Shown here in pieces: positions 7,588-14,053 of a stretch of 36,998 bases of DNA. The translations under genes and the position numbers were made by a program. The notes beneath the pieces are model-generated. The model was not told the origin of the DNA. It ran no database searches and was given only the letters and a program-made list of their open reading frames with translations. Position 1 is the first letter of the stretch. The number at the start of each line of letters is the position of its first letter. Origin of the DNA: CAIXMG01 sp964628065 (GTDB lineage: Bacteria; Patescibacteriota; Minisyncoccia; Phycocordibacterales; UBA1006); contig CAZVLM010000006.1 in NCBI GenBank assembly GCA_964628065.1, positions 1 through 36,998 of the forward strand, given 5' to 3'.

Positions 7588-8031
7588 ATGAAATCAATTC
7601 ATCATCACTTTCATTCGCCAAAGCTCGGACTTTTCTTAATTCGTTTGATTGCAGGGGCTATCTTCCTTGCGCACGGTATTATGAAACTTTCTGACATGAA
7701 CATGACTATCGGATACTTTGGAACCCTCGGGCTTGGAGCATTCCTCGCATGGGCAGTTGCCATCCTTGAAACATTAGGAGGTGCTGCATTCATCCTTGGT
7801 GTCTTTACTAAGTTTTTTGGAGCCGTTCTTTCAATCATTATGATTGTCGCTATCCTTAAGGTAAGTATGGCGATGGGATTCATTGCCTCTGAAACTCCCC
7901 TTCTCCTTCTCGCTGTTTCTGTATCTGTTCTCTTCTCTGGATGCGGACGATACAGTGTTTGCGGATGGAATCATAAGAATTGCGAAGAATGCAAAGATGG
8001 CAAGTGTGATTGCGAGCACGGAATGAAATAA
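7588..8031 (+). CDS. DoxX-family membrane protein with Cys-rich tail
   Basis: 147 residues. Four hydrophobic helices span about residues 14-125, with the DoxX pattern LIRLIAGAIFLAHGIMKL near the N-terminus and ETLGGAAFILGVFTKFFG in the middle. DoxX proteins are small membrane proteins linked to thiosulfate or redox metabolism in other bacteria, with no agreed activity. Unusual here are the His-rich N-terminus (HHHFH) and a C-terminal tail with six Cys and two His in about 30 residues (CGRYSVCGWNHKNC, CKDGKCDCEHG). This tail looks able to bind metal or form disulphides. Confidence 0.8.
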   Translation: MKSIHHHFHSPKLGLFLIRLIAGAIFLAHGIMKLSDMNMTIGYFGTLGLGAFLAWAVAILETLGGAAFILGVFTKFFGAVLSIIMIVAILKVSMAMGFIASETPLLLLAVSVSVLFSGCGRYSVCGWNHKNCEECKDGKCDCEHGMK

Positions 8032-8037
8032 TTTTCA

Positions 8038-8090
8038 TCCTCACCCGGTTTCCTTCGGAAACCGCCCTCTCCACGATAGTGGAGAGGGTC
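8038..8090. repeat. REP-like palindrome, second family copy
   Basis: It starts TCCTCACCCGG like the element at 294, then has hairpin GGTTTCC/GGAAACC (8047-8063) and the palindrome CCCTCTCCAC-GATA-GTGGAGAGGG. It is a single half of the double element at 294-409. Confidence 0.65.
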
Positions 8091-8122
8091 AAATAAAAAA
8101 TCCCGTAAGGGATTTTTTATTT
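8091..8122. terminator. Bidirectional terminator
   Basis: A perfect 14-base-pair stem (AAATAAAAAATCCC with its complement) and loop GTAA, between the convergent doxX and Gmad2 genes. Confidence 0.85.
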
Positions 8123-8123
8123 A

Positions 8124-8591
8124 CTACTGAAAGATTACAAATACGCTATATGAATCATCGTTCTGTGGTTCACCACTTGGGTTATCCTTCATGAACTTAA
8201 TTGATCCCCCACCTGTATAGTTGAGAGGTGGAATCGTAACACTAAACGGAATAGGGTCTACAGTCATCCAGTCTTGTGATGAATGGGCAAGAGCTGTTCC
8301 AATCTGACTGCCTGCACCGTCATAAATGTACACTGGAAACGATCCTTCAAAGAACCAGCCTTTTACCATACCCGTTACAGTATATGGTAGTGTTACTAAT
8401 TGCCCGCTCGTAAGATTATCAAACGAGATTGGTCCTGTCATTGCCTGCTGCTCATCAACAGGATTACCGCCTGACGTGCTTGGCCTCGAGGCGTTATGTG
8501 TTACCCAAAGAATTACCAATCCTGCAATTACTAATATTGAAATAGCCAGGATAAGGATTCTTGCAAATGCGTGAATGTGTTTTTTATGCAT
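8124..8591 (-). CDS. Membrane-anchored Gmad2-domain protein
   Basis: 155 residues. An N-terminal helix (about 9-29) anchors it, and the rest should face outward. The C-terminal part has the immunoglobulin-like Gmad2 pattern: LTSGQLVTLPYTVTGMVKGWFFEGSFPVYIYD, then DWMTVDPIPFSVTIPPL and KDNPSGEPQNDDSYSVFVIF. Gmad2 domains are surface beta-sandwich modules with no known enzymatic role. The start at 8591 is chosen because a TATAAT ends 6 bases upstream; the longer version would include the promoter. Confidence 0.83.
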   Translation of the reverse strand: MHKKHIHAFARILILAISILVIAGLVILWVTHNASRPSTSGGNPVDEQQAMTGPISFDNLTSGQLVTLPYTVTGMVKGWFFEGSFPVYIYDGAGSQIGTALAHSSQDWMTVDPIPFSVTIPPLNYTGGGSIKFMKDNPSGEPQNDDSYSVFVIFQ

Positions 8592-8597
8592 ACTACC

Positions 8598-8603
8598 ATT
8601 ATA
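8598..8603 (-). promoter_or_regulatory. -10 element of the Gmad2 gene, leaderless
   Basis: Minus strand TATAAT, 6 bases before the ATG. Confidence 0.6.
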
Positions 8604-8616
8604 CACCAAGTTCATT

Positions 8617-8640
8617 GAAAAAAGCCCTTACGGGCTTTTT
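8617..8640 (-). terminator. Terminator of tRNA-Pro
   Basis: Minus strand AAAAAGCCC-GTAA-GGGCTTTTTT directly after the tRNA. Confidence 0.8.
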
Positions 8641-8643
8641 ATA

Positions 8644-8719
8644 TGGTCGGAGTGCAGGGATTCGAACCCTGAGTCACCTGCTCCCAAAGCAGGCATGTTA
8701 GCCGTTACACCACACTCCG
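8644..8719 (-). tRNA. tRNA-Pro, anticodon TGG, with encoded CCA
   Basis: The acceptor CGGAGTG pairs with CACTCCG, and the anticodon stem CCTGC/GCAGG holds loop TTTGGGA (anticodon TGG). T loop TTCGAAT. The discriminator A is followed by an encoded CCA, unlike the other three tRNAs here. A TGC-TATAGT on the minus strand (8731-8739) is its likely promoter. Confidence 0.93.
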
Positions 8720-8750
8720 TTACGGCAATGACTATAGCATATAAGGTCAA

Positions 8751-8785
8751 AATAAAAAAGCCCCTCCTTTCGGAAAGGGCCTTTA
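8751..8785 (-). terminator. Terminator of the gene at 8824
   Basis: Minus strand AAAGGCCCTTTCC pairs imperfectly with GGAGGGGCTTT, then T-rich DNA. Confidence 0.6.
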
Positions 8786-8823
8786 ACGCTGGCAAAGCGA
8801 AAGGTTGAAATAGTTCAATACTC

Positions 8824-9363
8824 CTAAGCTTCCTCTACCTGTAACTGTGGCCGCTGTTTTTTCTTTTGTTTTTTTGTGCTTACCTGTTCTTTAAAAAGCA
8901 ATTCGTACTTTTTAAATACAGCTTCGCTTTTCAGGCACAGTTCTTCATTTTCATAAGCACTTAACATTTCGGTAATAAAATCAACCTTAAGGCTTAGTAA
9001 TGGGTTCTTGGCCCAGTTTGGAAACTCGGCTTTAAAATCTTTTATCGCCATTCTCATTTCGTGCGTCAACCGCAGGTTTGTATCGTAAAAATCGTGCTTA
9101 AGAACAGCATCCTGCAGTTCTTTTTCTGTTTTTTTAGCCTTGGCTTCATTATACTTACTAATAGGCGCTGACTCCAGGGTGGAATCAGTAAATGCCAATA
9201 CAACTTTTGCACAATACTTTGGCCTTCTATTCTTACTATCATCTGCCAATACCGTCAACGGCCCAGGGTACGCTTCAAATTTTTCTTTAAATGCGCTCCA
9301 TGCTTTTTCTGCATCTTCTCCTAAGTCGGGGTTGTCATTAAGGTTTGCTGTGGTTGTTGCCAT
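8824..9363 (-). CDS. Hypothetical protein, cytoplasmic
   Basis: 179 residues with no signal or membrane segment, rich in Lys and Glu and mostly helical. The middle (ISKYNEAKAKKTEKELQDAVLKHDFYD) and the region LRLTHEMRMAIKDFKAEFPNW look like helical bundles, and the C-terminus is very basic (TKKQKKKQRPQ), suggesting nucleic-acid contact. I do not recognise a family. It lies near another unknown gene in the same direction (9500), but a terminator separates them. No leaderless -10 is seen; TATAAC lies about 25 bases upstream. Confidence 0.65.
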   Translation of the reverse strand: MATTTANLNDNPDLGEDAEKAWSAFKEKFEAYPGPLTVLADDSKNRRPKYCAKVVLAFTDSTLESAPISKYNEAKAKKTEKELQDAVLKHDFYDTNLRLTHEMRMAIKDFKAEFPNWAKNPLLSLKVDFITEMLSAYENEELCLKSEAVFKKYELLFKEQVSTKKQKKKQRPQLQVEEA

Positions 9364-9445
9364 AAATGAGGGTTTTCGTTATATAAAATTTTTATTTTAA
9401 AACATTTCCGAAAGACTATACCACAACCCATATTTTTTGCAACAA

Positions 9446-9475
9446 AAACGCCCCGTGTTCCTCACTGGGGCGTTT
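9446..9475 (-). terminator. Terminator of the gene at 9500
   Basis: AAACGCCCC and GGGGCGTTT form a 9-base-pair stem with a 12-base loop; the minus strand then runs TTTTTG. Confidence 0.75.
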
Positions 9476-9499
9476 CACTTAAAGAAGTGTCTTTTGTTT

Positions 9500-10003
9500 T
9501 TAGTTTGAAGAAGTAGGAACGGCACCATCTCTGTCTTTTGTCATCAAATCATCTTTTGTAAACTCTAGTTCCGCTAATTTAAAGTAACTCAAAATATTGG
9601 TAACTTTCTTTTCGCGAAACATGGTAGCCAGCATTACTATAAGCCCTAGGCTCTTTAATTGAGCTGGTGTGGCATAACCCAACAGGTCTGGCAGTGTAGC
9701 ATCGCAAAGTGCAATAATACCCTCAAATAATTCTTCCCTTTCTTTGTAATCAGGAATAATATTCGAGTTCATATCATTATGCTTCTGCTCAATGTGAGGA
9801 AAATCAAATTTTCCTGTATTAGCTCCAGCAATTGCAAATTCTATACCTAAGCCAAAGCATTTAATAAAAGGATCACGATGTTTACGCCCTATCGTTTTCG
9901 CTTTTGATGAAAGCACCATCATGCTTTCTTTAAAATCACTGAATGGAATTTCGTCTACTTCGCCTGCATTGTTGGATGCTGCGTCTTGTTCTTTGGTTAC
10001 CAT
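9500..10003 (-). CDS. Hypothetical protein, cytoplasmic
   Basis: 167 residues, no signal peptide, predicted mostly helical. It has FSDFKESMMVLSSKAKTIGRKHRDPF, a hydrophobic helix FGLGIEFAIAG, and a C-terminal region LKSLGLIVMLATMFREKKV. I recognise no family. Like the gene at 8824 it is preceded by an A-rich leader of roughly 30 bases, with a TATATT further upstream, instead of the leaderless arrangement seen elsewhere. The two may have arrived together. Confidence 0.6.
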   Translation of the reverse strand: MVTKEQDAASNNAGEVDEIPFSDFKESMMVLSSKAKTIGRKHRDPFIKCFGLGIEFAIAGANTGKFDFPHIEQKHNDMNSNIIPDYKEREELFEGIIALCDATLPDLLGYATPAQLKSLGLIVMLATMFREKKVTNILSYFKLAELEFTKDDLMTKDRDGAVPTSSN

Positions 10004-10155
10004 GTTTTTTAAGTTTTAAGAATGAACGAAAATATATACTCAATCAAAATCAATATACCACACGATCTAAAATCAAGCAATAAAACACGAAGGAGTTACG
10101 CACCGATTTCTTTATTAAAACTTTATTTCAGTTAAACCAAGGTACTGTTTCACGC
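10004..10155. other. Intergenic, AT-rich
   Basis: Upstream region of the gene at 9500 plus the end of yraN. A parS half-site TGTTTCACG lies at 10146-10154. Nothing else is clear. Confidence 0.4.
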
Positions 10156-10572
10156 CTACTTAATCACATTCCAAAGTACCTCAATCTTGGCAGATCTTTC
10201 CTTTTCATTAATAATCACAGCAATTGCATCAATAACCCATGATGTTTCACGTGAAACATGTCTTTCGGCTAAATACCATTCTATCGTTCTGCTTAATTTT
10301 TTTAGCTTAAATGATGTAACGTTTTCAAAAGGGTTATATTTTTGATCATTAGCCAAATAAGACTGGCTTGTGCCACGTGAAACAATCGTTTTTACCTCTA
10401 TAAAGTGAATAACGTTTCCCTTTTGGGCGATAATGTCAATTTCCCCTATTTTCTTGGTATAGTTTCGTTCAATGATTTGAAAACCTTTATCTATAAGGAA
10501 TTTTAGGGCTATTTTCTCTCCTTTTTCTCCAATAATTTGTCTGGGTGATGTAAATTGTTTCATGTGAAACAT
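10156..10572 (-). CDS. yraN: YraN/UPF0102 family nuclease-like protein
   Basis: 138 residues. It has the family core IGEKGEKIALKFLIDKGFQIIERNYTKKIGEIDIIAQ followed by IHFIEVKT, the restriction-endonuclease-like fold motif (GEID...EVK) with the metal-binding Glu, Asp, Glu and Lys. The family is linked to Holliday-junction and DNA-repair contexts, but its function is unsettled. The first ATG (10572) and the in-frame ATG at 10563 both sit inside a parS-like repeat, and the gene body contains a perfect parS site (10243-10258), read as HVSRET. Confidence 0.85.
   Translation of the reverse strand: MFHMKQFTSPRQIIGEKGEKIALKFLIDKGFQIIERNYTKKIGEIDIIAQKGNVIHFIEVKTIVSRGTSQSYLANDQKYNPFENVTSFKLKKLSRTIEWYLAERHVSRETSWVIDAIAVIINEKERSAKIEVLWNVIK
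10243..10258. promoter_or_regulatory. parS site, perfect
   Basis: TGTTTCACGTGAAACA, identical to the chromosomal ParB-binding consensus, inside yraN. Confidence 0.85.
10369..10384. promoter_or_regulatory. parS-like site, 14/16
   Basis: TGTGCCACGTGAAACA, inside yraN. Confidence 0.55.
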
Positions 10573-10587
10573 GTTACACGTGTAACT
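10556..10587. promoter_or_regulatory. Two abutting parS-like sites
   Basis: TGTTTCATGTGAAACA (15/16) at 10556-10571 is followed without a gap by TGTTACACGTGTAACT (10572-10587), whose inner 14 bases are a perfect palindrome. They cover the yraN start codons, so ParB binding could affect yraN expression. Confidence 0.7.
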
Positions 10588-10682
10588 ATCAAGAAATTAC
10601 TAAGAAAAAGTAATTTTTAACTAAAATTCCATCATTCTTGGCTGAATTAGCTGTTTATAACTCTAAAAGACACGAATTTACT

Positions 10683-10810
10683 CAAAACGACATAATATAA
10701 GGCTTATTTAGAAATGTCGTTTTGAAAAAGCCTTATTTATCAACATTATCCTATAGTTATCCACAGTTTTGTGGGTATAAATGTCGTTTATAAGTGGGTG
10801 TGTCGTTTTG
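10683..10810. promoter_or_regulatory. Candidate replication-origin region
   Basis: AT-rich non-coding DNA with a perfect DnaA box TTATCCACA (10757-10765) and a one-mismatch box TTATCAACA (10737-10745), in the same direction and 20 bases apart. Four copies of an iterated 11-mer occur: CAAAACGACAT (10683-10693, inverted), ATGTCGTTTTG (10714-10724), ATGTCGTTTAT (10781-10791) and GTGTCGTTTTG (10800-10810). Nested inverted repeats AAGGCTT/AAGCCTT also occur. It is flanked by parS sites. No dnaA is in the window, so this remains a candidate. Confidence 0.45.
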
Positions 10811-10833
10811 AGGTGGCGTTTATATGGAACAGT

Positions 10834-10956
10834 TAGGACTCTCCCCTTACAGGGGCTGTATGCCTTTCGTATCGTACTCGGCCTCGAGGCCATCGGCCTG
10901 CGTGCGATATACTCAAGGCTTTCTCGTCCTAGACGCATGCCAATAAATTGGCATGC
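10834..10956. other. Strongly structured non-coding segment
   Basis: Nested pairings: TAGGAC/GTCCTA (10834-10839, 10926-10931), GCCTT/AAGGC (10862-10866, 10915-10919), CCCC/GGGG (10843-10846, 10852-10855) and the self-palindrome GGCCTCGAGGCC (10880-10891). A further hairpin GCATGCCAA/TTGGCATGC follows (10935-10956). GC-rich compared with the AT-rich DNA before it. It could be a non-coding RNA ending at the terminator at 10958 or an origin-associated structure. No convincing promoter was found. Confidence 0.4.
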
Positions 10957-10957
10957 T

Positions 10958-11020
10958 CGGGTGCACAAAAGCAAAAAATCCCAAACCGAATGGTTGGGAT
11001 TTTTTGCTTTTGTGCACCCG
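10958..11020. terminator. Very long terminator hairpin overlapping tRNA-Arg
   Basis: About 30 base pairs with one bulged A and loop GAAT, T6 on both strands. Its outer arm is the last seven acceptor bases of tRNA-Arg, so the trailer repeats GCACCCG, the same sequence as the tRNA 5' strand. Confidence 0.8.
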
Positions 11021-11084
11021 CTAGGACTCGAACCTAGAACGACAGTTCCGAAGACTGTAGTGATATCCGTTTCACCACGGGTGC
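11013..11084 (-). tRNA. tRNA-Arg, anticodon TCG
   Basis: 72 bases. The acceptor GCACCCG pairs with CGGGTGC, discriminator A, no CCA encoded. The anticodon stem ACAGT/ACTGT holds loop CTTCGGA (anticodon TCG), and the T arm is CTAGG-TTCGAGT-CCTAG. It reads CGA, a favoured Arg codon in this window. Confidence 0.92.
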
Positions 11085-11120
11085 ATCTGACCGTGAAACT
11101 ATACTACTATTTTAATGATT

Positions 11121-11149
11121 TTGCAAATGTGAAAAATTAATGCTAAAGT
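11121..11149 (+). promoter_or_regulatory. Promoter of tRNA-Gly(GCC) and probably cca
   Basis: TTGCAA, 17-base spacer ending TGC, TAAAGT (11144-11149). It ends 10 bases before the tRNA. Confidence 0.7.
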
Positions 11150-11159
11150 ATCAACGTTT

Positions 11160-11230
11160 GCGGCCATGGTTTAGTGGTAGAACGCGTCCTTGCCAAGGAC
11201 GAGATGGGAGTCCGATTCTCCCTGGCCGCA
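11160..11230 (+). tRNA. tRNA-Gly, anticodon GCC
   Basis: 71 bases. The acceptor GCGGCCA pairs with TGGCCGC, and the anticodon stem CGTCC/GGACG holds loop TTGCCAA (anticodon GCC). Discriminator A, no CCA. cca begins 48 bases downstream and is probably co-transcribed. Confidence 0.92.
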
Positions 11231-11253
11231 CTACTTAATAGGCTTATTAATTC

Positions 11254-11269
11254 TGTTTCATGTGAAACA
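11254..11269. promoter_or_regulatory. parS-like site, 15/16
   Basis: TGTTTCATGTGAAACA in the 48-base gap between tRNA-Gly and cca. Confidence 0.7.
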
Positions 11270-11278
11270 GCCATCATT

Positions 11279-12772
11279 ATGAAATTCAATATTCCTGAAC
11301 ACGTTTCACGTGTAACAAACATCTTAATAGAAGCAGGATATGAAGCATACCTCGTGGGAGGTTGTGTACGTGATTTGATCATGGAAAAAGTTCCTAAGGA
11401 TTACGACCTTACGACAAACGCAAAACCTGAACAAATCATCAGCGCTTTTGAAACAGTGAATGGGGAAGATGAGATCTATAAGATTGTCTACGAAAACATC
11501 TTTGGAACGGTCATGATCATCGACGAACAGCAAGCCTTAGATTCGGTTACACGGCAAATTGAAATTACGCCTTACCGATTAGAAACTACTTATTCTGATA
11601 ATCGACATCCAGACTCTGTATCGTTTTCAGACACTATTGAAGAAGACTTAAAACGACGTGACTTTACGATGAATGCTTTGGCCTATGATATTTCTAAAGG
11701 ACATCTAAAGGACATGTTCGGAGGTATAAACGACATTTCAAAACGACAAATAGTTTGCGTAGGAAATCCAACGGAGCGTTTCACAGAAGATGCCTTACGA
11801 ATAATGCGCGCCATTCGTTTTTCGGCCCAACTAGGATTTGGTGTTTCACATGAAACACTGGACGCCATGTTCCACGTGAAACACTTATTAAAGAATGTTT
11901 CTATTGAGCGGATCAGGGACGAATTTGTAAAAATTATTAATTCGCCAAATCCAACTATTGGAATCGGCCTTATGGTTCAGTTAGGAATTATGGAGTTTGT
12001 TATTCCTGAGCTTTTAGAAGGGATTAAGTGCGATCAAGGTGGAGCTCACAAGTATGATGTATTCGAACACTTGTTACATGCCTGCCAACACGCGGCTGAC
12101 AAAGGATTTCCGTTTCACGTGAAACTTGCGGCTTTGTTTCACGATATCGGGAAACCACGAACTCGACGACCTGGAGCTAAAAAGGAATGGACGTTCTACG
12201 GACACGAAGTCGTGGGCGCCAAAATGGCCGAAAAGATCATGCTCCGGATGAAATTCCCAAAGTCCGACATAGAACCTGTTGTGAAACTTGTGAGATACCA
12301 TATGTTTTTCAGTGACGTAGCCCAAATAACCCTTTCTGCAGTACGTCGTATTATTAGAAATGTAGGGGCAGATCATATTTGGGATCTCATGAAAATCCGT
12401 GAATGTGACCGAGTGGGTATGGATAAAAGGGAATCGCCTTACCGTTTGCGACAGTACCACGTCATGATTGAGAAGTGTCTTCGGGACCCTATCAGTGTTT
12501 CACAACTTAAAGTTGACGGAAACTACCTTATGAAGGAGTTACACGTGAAACCAGGACGACGAATGGGATGGATACTCCATGCGCTTTTGGAAGAAGTTCT
12601 AGAACATCCCGAGAATAACACGGTTGAGATACTTTCAGATCGTGTGAAACAGTTGGAAATGCGGGATGATTCGGAATTAATGAAACTTGGGGAGAAAGCG
12701 AAAGAAAAGAAGGAGGAGTTGGAGGAAGAGGAAGTAGGGAAGTTGCACGTGAAACATGGGGTAAAGAAGTAA
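11279..12772 (+). CDS. cca: CCA-adding tRNA nucleotidyltransferase with HD domain
   Basis: 497-residue enzyme that builds or repairs the 3' CCA of tRNAs; three of the four tRNAs here lack encoded CCA. The head domain has GGCVRD (residues 27-32) and DYD (Asp41 and Asp43, metal binding); RRDFTMNALAY and EDALRIMRAIRFSAQLGF are the nucleotide-recognition and neck motifs. An HD domain follows (His288-Asp289, LFHDIGKP), then a charged C-terminal tail. The ATG at 11279 is chosen because earlier frame positions lie in the tRNA. It contains at least six parS-like sites, mostly read as His-Val-Lys (HVK). Confidence 0.95.
   Translation: MKFNIPEHVSRVTNILIEAGYEAYLVGGCVRDLIMEKVPKDYDLTTNAKPEQIISAFETVNGEDEIYKIVYENIFGTVMIIDEQQALDSVTRQIEITPYRLETTYSDNRHPDSVSFSDTIEEDLKRRDFTMNALAYDISKGHLKDMFGGINDISKRQIVCVGNPTERFTEDALRIMRAIRFSAQLGFGVSHETLDAMFHVKHLLKNVSIERIRDEFVKIINSPNPTIGIGLMVQLGIMEFVIPELLEGIKCDQGGAHKYDVFEHLLHACQHAADKGFPFHVKLAALFHDIGKPRTRRPGAKKEWTFYGHEVVGAKMAEKIMLRMKFPKSDIEPVVKLVRYHMFFSDVAQITLSAVRRIIRNVGADHIWDLMKIRECDRVGMDKRESPYRLRQYHVMIEKCLRDPISVSQLKVDGNYLMKELHVKPGRRMGWILHALLEEVLEHPENNTVEILSDRVKQLEMRDDSELMKLGEKAKEKKEELEEEEVGKLHVKHGVKK
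11302..11317. promoter_or_regulatory. parS-like site, 14/16
   Basis: CGTTTCACGTGTAACA near the start of cca. Confidence 0.55.
11842..11883. promoter_or_regulatory. Pair of parS-like sites inside cca
   Basis: TGTTTCACATGAAACA (11842-11857, 15/16) and TGTTCCACGTGAAACA (11868-11883, exact for the degenerate consensus TGTTNCACGTGAAACA), 26 bases apart start to start. Confidence 0.75.
12111..12126. promoter_or_regulatory. parS-like site inside cca
   Basis: CGTTTCACGTGAAACT; the inner 14 bases are a perfect palindrome. Confidence 0.6.
12537..12552. promoter_or_regulatory. parS-like site inside cca
   Basis: AGTTACACGTGAAACC, core match to GTTNCACGTGAAAC. Confidence 0.5.
12741..12756. promoter_or_regulatory. 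parS-like site at the cca 3' end
   Basis: AGTTGCACGTGAAACA, one mismatch to TGTTNCACGTGAAACA. Confidence 0.6.
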
Positions 12773-12800
12773 AAGCGATTCAAGTGAATCGCTTTTACTT
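12767..12800 (+). terminator. Terminator of cca
   Basis: A perfect 16-base-pair stem (AAGTAAAAGCGATTCA with its complement) around AG, including the cca stop codon. Confidence 0.75.
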
Positions 12801-12809
12801 TGCTATACT
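12801..12809 (+). promoter_or_regulatory. Promoter of the HD hydrolase, leaderless
   Basis: Extended -10 TGC-TATACT, 6 bases before the ATG. Confidence 0.65.
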
Positions 12810-12815
12810 TAATCT

Positions 12816-13436
12816 ATGCCTATTGAAACAATCATAGACAAAAACGGAATATTCGTTAATAAGCAAGTTCGTGAAACGCACGAGCGACTTAATAATGTCT
12901 TAAGAGCTGGTTGGGTAAAAAGAGGAGTAAGGAATCCTGAGACAGTGTTGGAACATAGCGAAGCGTTGGCTGGTCTCGTGAAACAGTGGAGCGGCGAACT
13001 GGGGATTGAAGATCCGGAATCATTGAAACTTATGCTGCTTATTCATGATTGGCCGGAGATTATTCACGGCGATGAGATTGTTCAACACCTTGAAGGAGAC
13101 GCTTACGTGAAAGCGTCTCATGCAAAGCATGACAACGAACGTCTCGCGATGCGGGCACTTTGCGAACCTCTTGGAGAAAAGGGGTTTTTCTTACTTAATT
13201 TGTGGAATCGATTTGAAGAAAATAATGACCATGACACGAACATCGGCCATGAACTTGATAAGCTACAAGCTGTTATGAAAGCTCTCGAATATCAGAAGCA
13301 AGGCCAGTCTGTAAGCACTAAAGAATTTGCTGACCGAGTTCGCGCAAAGAAGCAAATTAATCATCCGTTTCTTTTGCAGAAATTGGAAGACCTAGAAAGG
13401 GAAGCAATCGATCAAAAAATTATTGACATTATTTAG
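12816..13436 (+). CDS. HD-domain hydrolase, 5'-deoxynucleotidase-like
   Basis: 206 residues, cytoplasmic. The HD metal site is clear: His47 (VLEHSEAL) and His77-Asp78 (LLIHDWPEIIHGDE), with a likely distal Asp in IGHELDKLQAVMKALEY. This is the layout of the YfbR/HDDC2 family, which removes phosphate from deoxynucleoside monophosphates. The substrate cannot be told from sequence alone. It is followed after 41 bases by a CYTH phosphohydrolase gene, probably in the same transcript. Confidence 0.8.
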   Translation: MPIETIIDKNGIFVNKQVRETHERLNNVLRAGWVKRGVRNPETVLEHSEALAGLVKQWSGELGIEDPESLKLMLLIHDWPEIIHGDEIVQHLEGDAYVKASHAKHDNERLAMRALCEPLGEKGFFLLNLWNRFEENNDHDTNIGHELDKLQAVMKALEYQKQGQSVSTKEFADRVRAKKQINHPFLLQKLEDLEREAIDQKIIDII

Positions 13437-13477
13437 TTTAAATGATTAAATGAAACCGAACTAAACAAATACAACTT

Positions 13478-13960
13478 ATGGGACAGGAAATCGAAAGAAA
13501 GTTCTTACAGAATAACAACCAAGATAACACTTGGAACAAAAACATTGGAGGCGTCGAATACCAGCAGGGATACATTCCGACCGATCCAAAAGTAACCGTG
13601 CGTGTGCGTATTGCAGGGACCAAGGGATACTTAACTATCAAACGAGAGCCTCTTGAAGGATCCTTCTCCCGCGCTGAATACGAGTACGAGATACCACTGT
13701 CAGACGCACAGGAAATGATCTCGACCTTGTGTAAGGACGGAGTAATTAGCAAGACTCGATATAAAATTCCTTATGAAAATCATATTTGGGAAATAGATGT
13801 GTTTCACGGCGATAACGAAGGCCTCATTGTTGCTGAAGTGGAACTACTATCAGAAGACGAGCAAGTAATCTTTCCTCCATGGATAGGCAAAGAAGTTACA
13901 CATGATCCGCGGTATGCCAACTCAGCACTTTCTAAAATTCCTTTTAAAAAGTGGCAGTAA
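13478..13960 (+). CDS. CYTH-domain triphosphate tunnel protein
   Basis: 160 residues. It starts with the CYTH signature EIERKFL (residues 4-10). The alternating charged beta strands of the tunnel follow: VRVRIAGTKGYLTIKRE, YEYEIPLSDAQEM, KTRYKIPYENHIWEIDVFHGDNEGLIVAEVEL. CYTH enzymes hydrolyse inorganic triphosphate or thiamine triphosphate, and a few are adenylate cyclases. The short single-domain form and GLIVAEVEL favour a triphosphatase. It shares a transcript with the HD hydrolase, which suggests nucleotide or phosphate housekeeping. Confidence 0.88.
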   Translation: MGQEIERKFLQNNNQDNTWNKNIGGVEYQQGYIPTDPKVTVRVRIAGTKGYLTIKREPLEGSFSRAEYEYEIPLSDAQEMISTLCKDGVISKTRYKIPYENHIWEIDVFHGDNEGLIVAEVELLSEDEQVIFPPWIGKEVTHDPRYANSALSKIPFKKWQ

Positions 13961-13973
13961 AAATCAATGAATA

Positions 13974-14007
13974 AAAGTGCTTGCGAATTTCGCAAGCACT
14001 TTATTTT
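13974..14007 (+). terminator. Terminator of the HD-CYTH operon
   Basis: A 14-base-pair stem AAAGTGCTTGCGAA with its complement around T, then ATTTTTAT. Confidence 0.85.
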
Positions 14008-14037
14008 TATACTTGAATATTATTTAGAGCAGAGATA

Positions 14038-14053
14038 AGTTACACGTGAAACA
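14038..14053. promoter_or_regulatory. parS-like site, intergenic
   Basis: AGTTACACGTGAAACA, one mismatch to TGTTNCACGTGAAACA. It is the most distal member of the cluster. Confidence 0.6.

Noticed and set aside
8575..8808. 77-residue open frame with CRDSNPESPAPKAGML
   Set aside because: It is the antisense translation of tRNA-Pro, not a gene.
10781..11140. 119-residue open frame containing HPLGLEPRTT
   Set aside because: It runs antisense through tRNA-Arg and its terminator. The GLEPRT sequence is the usual false translation of a tRNA T arm.
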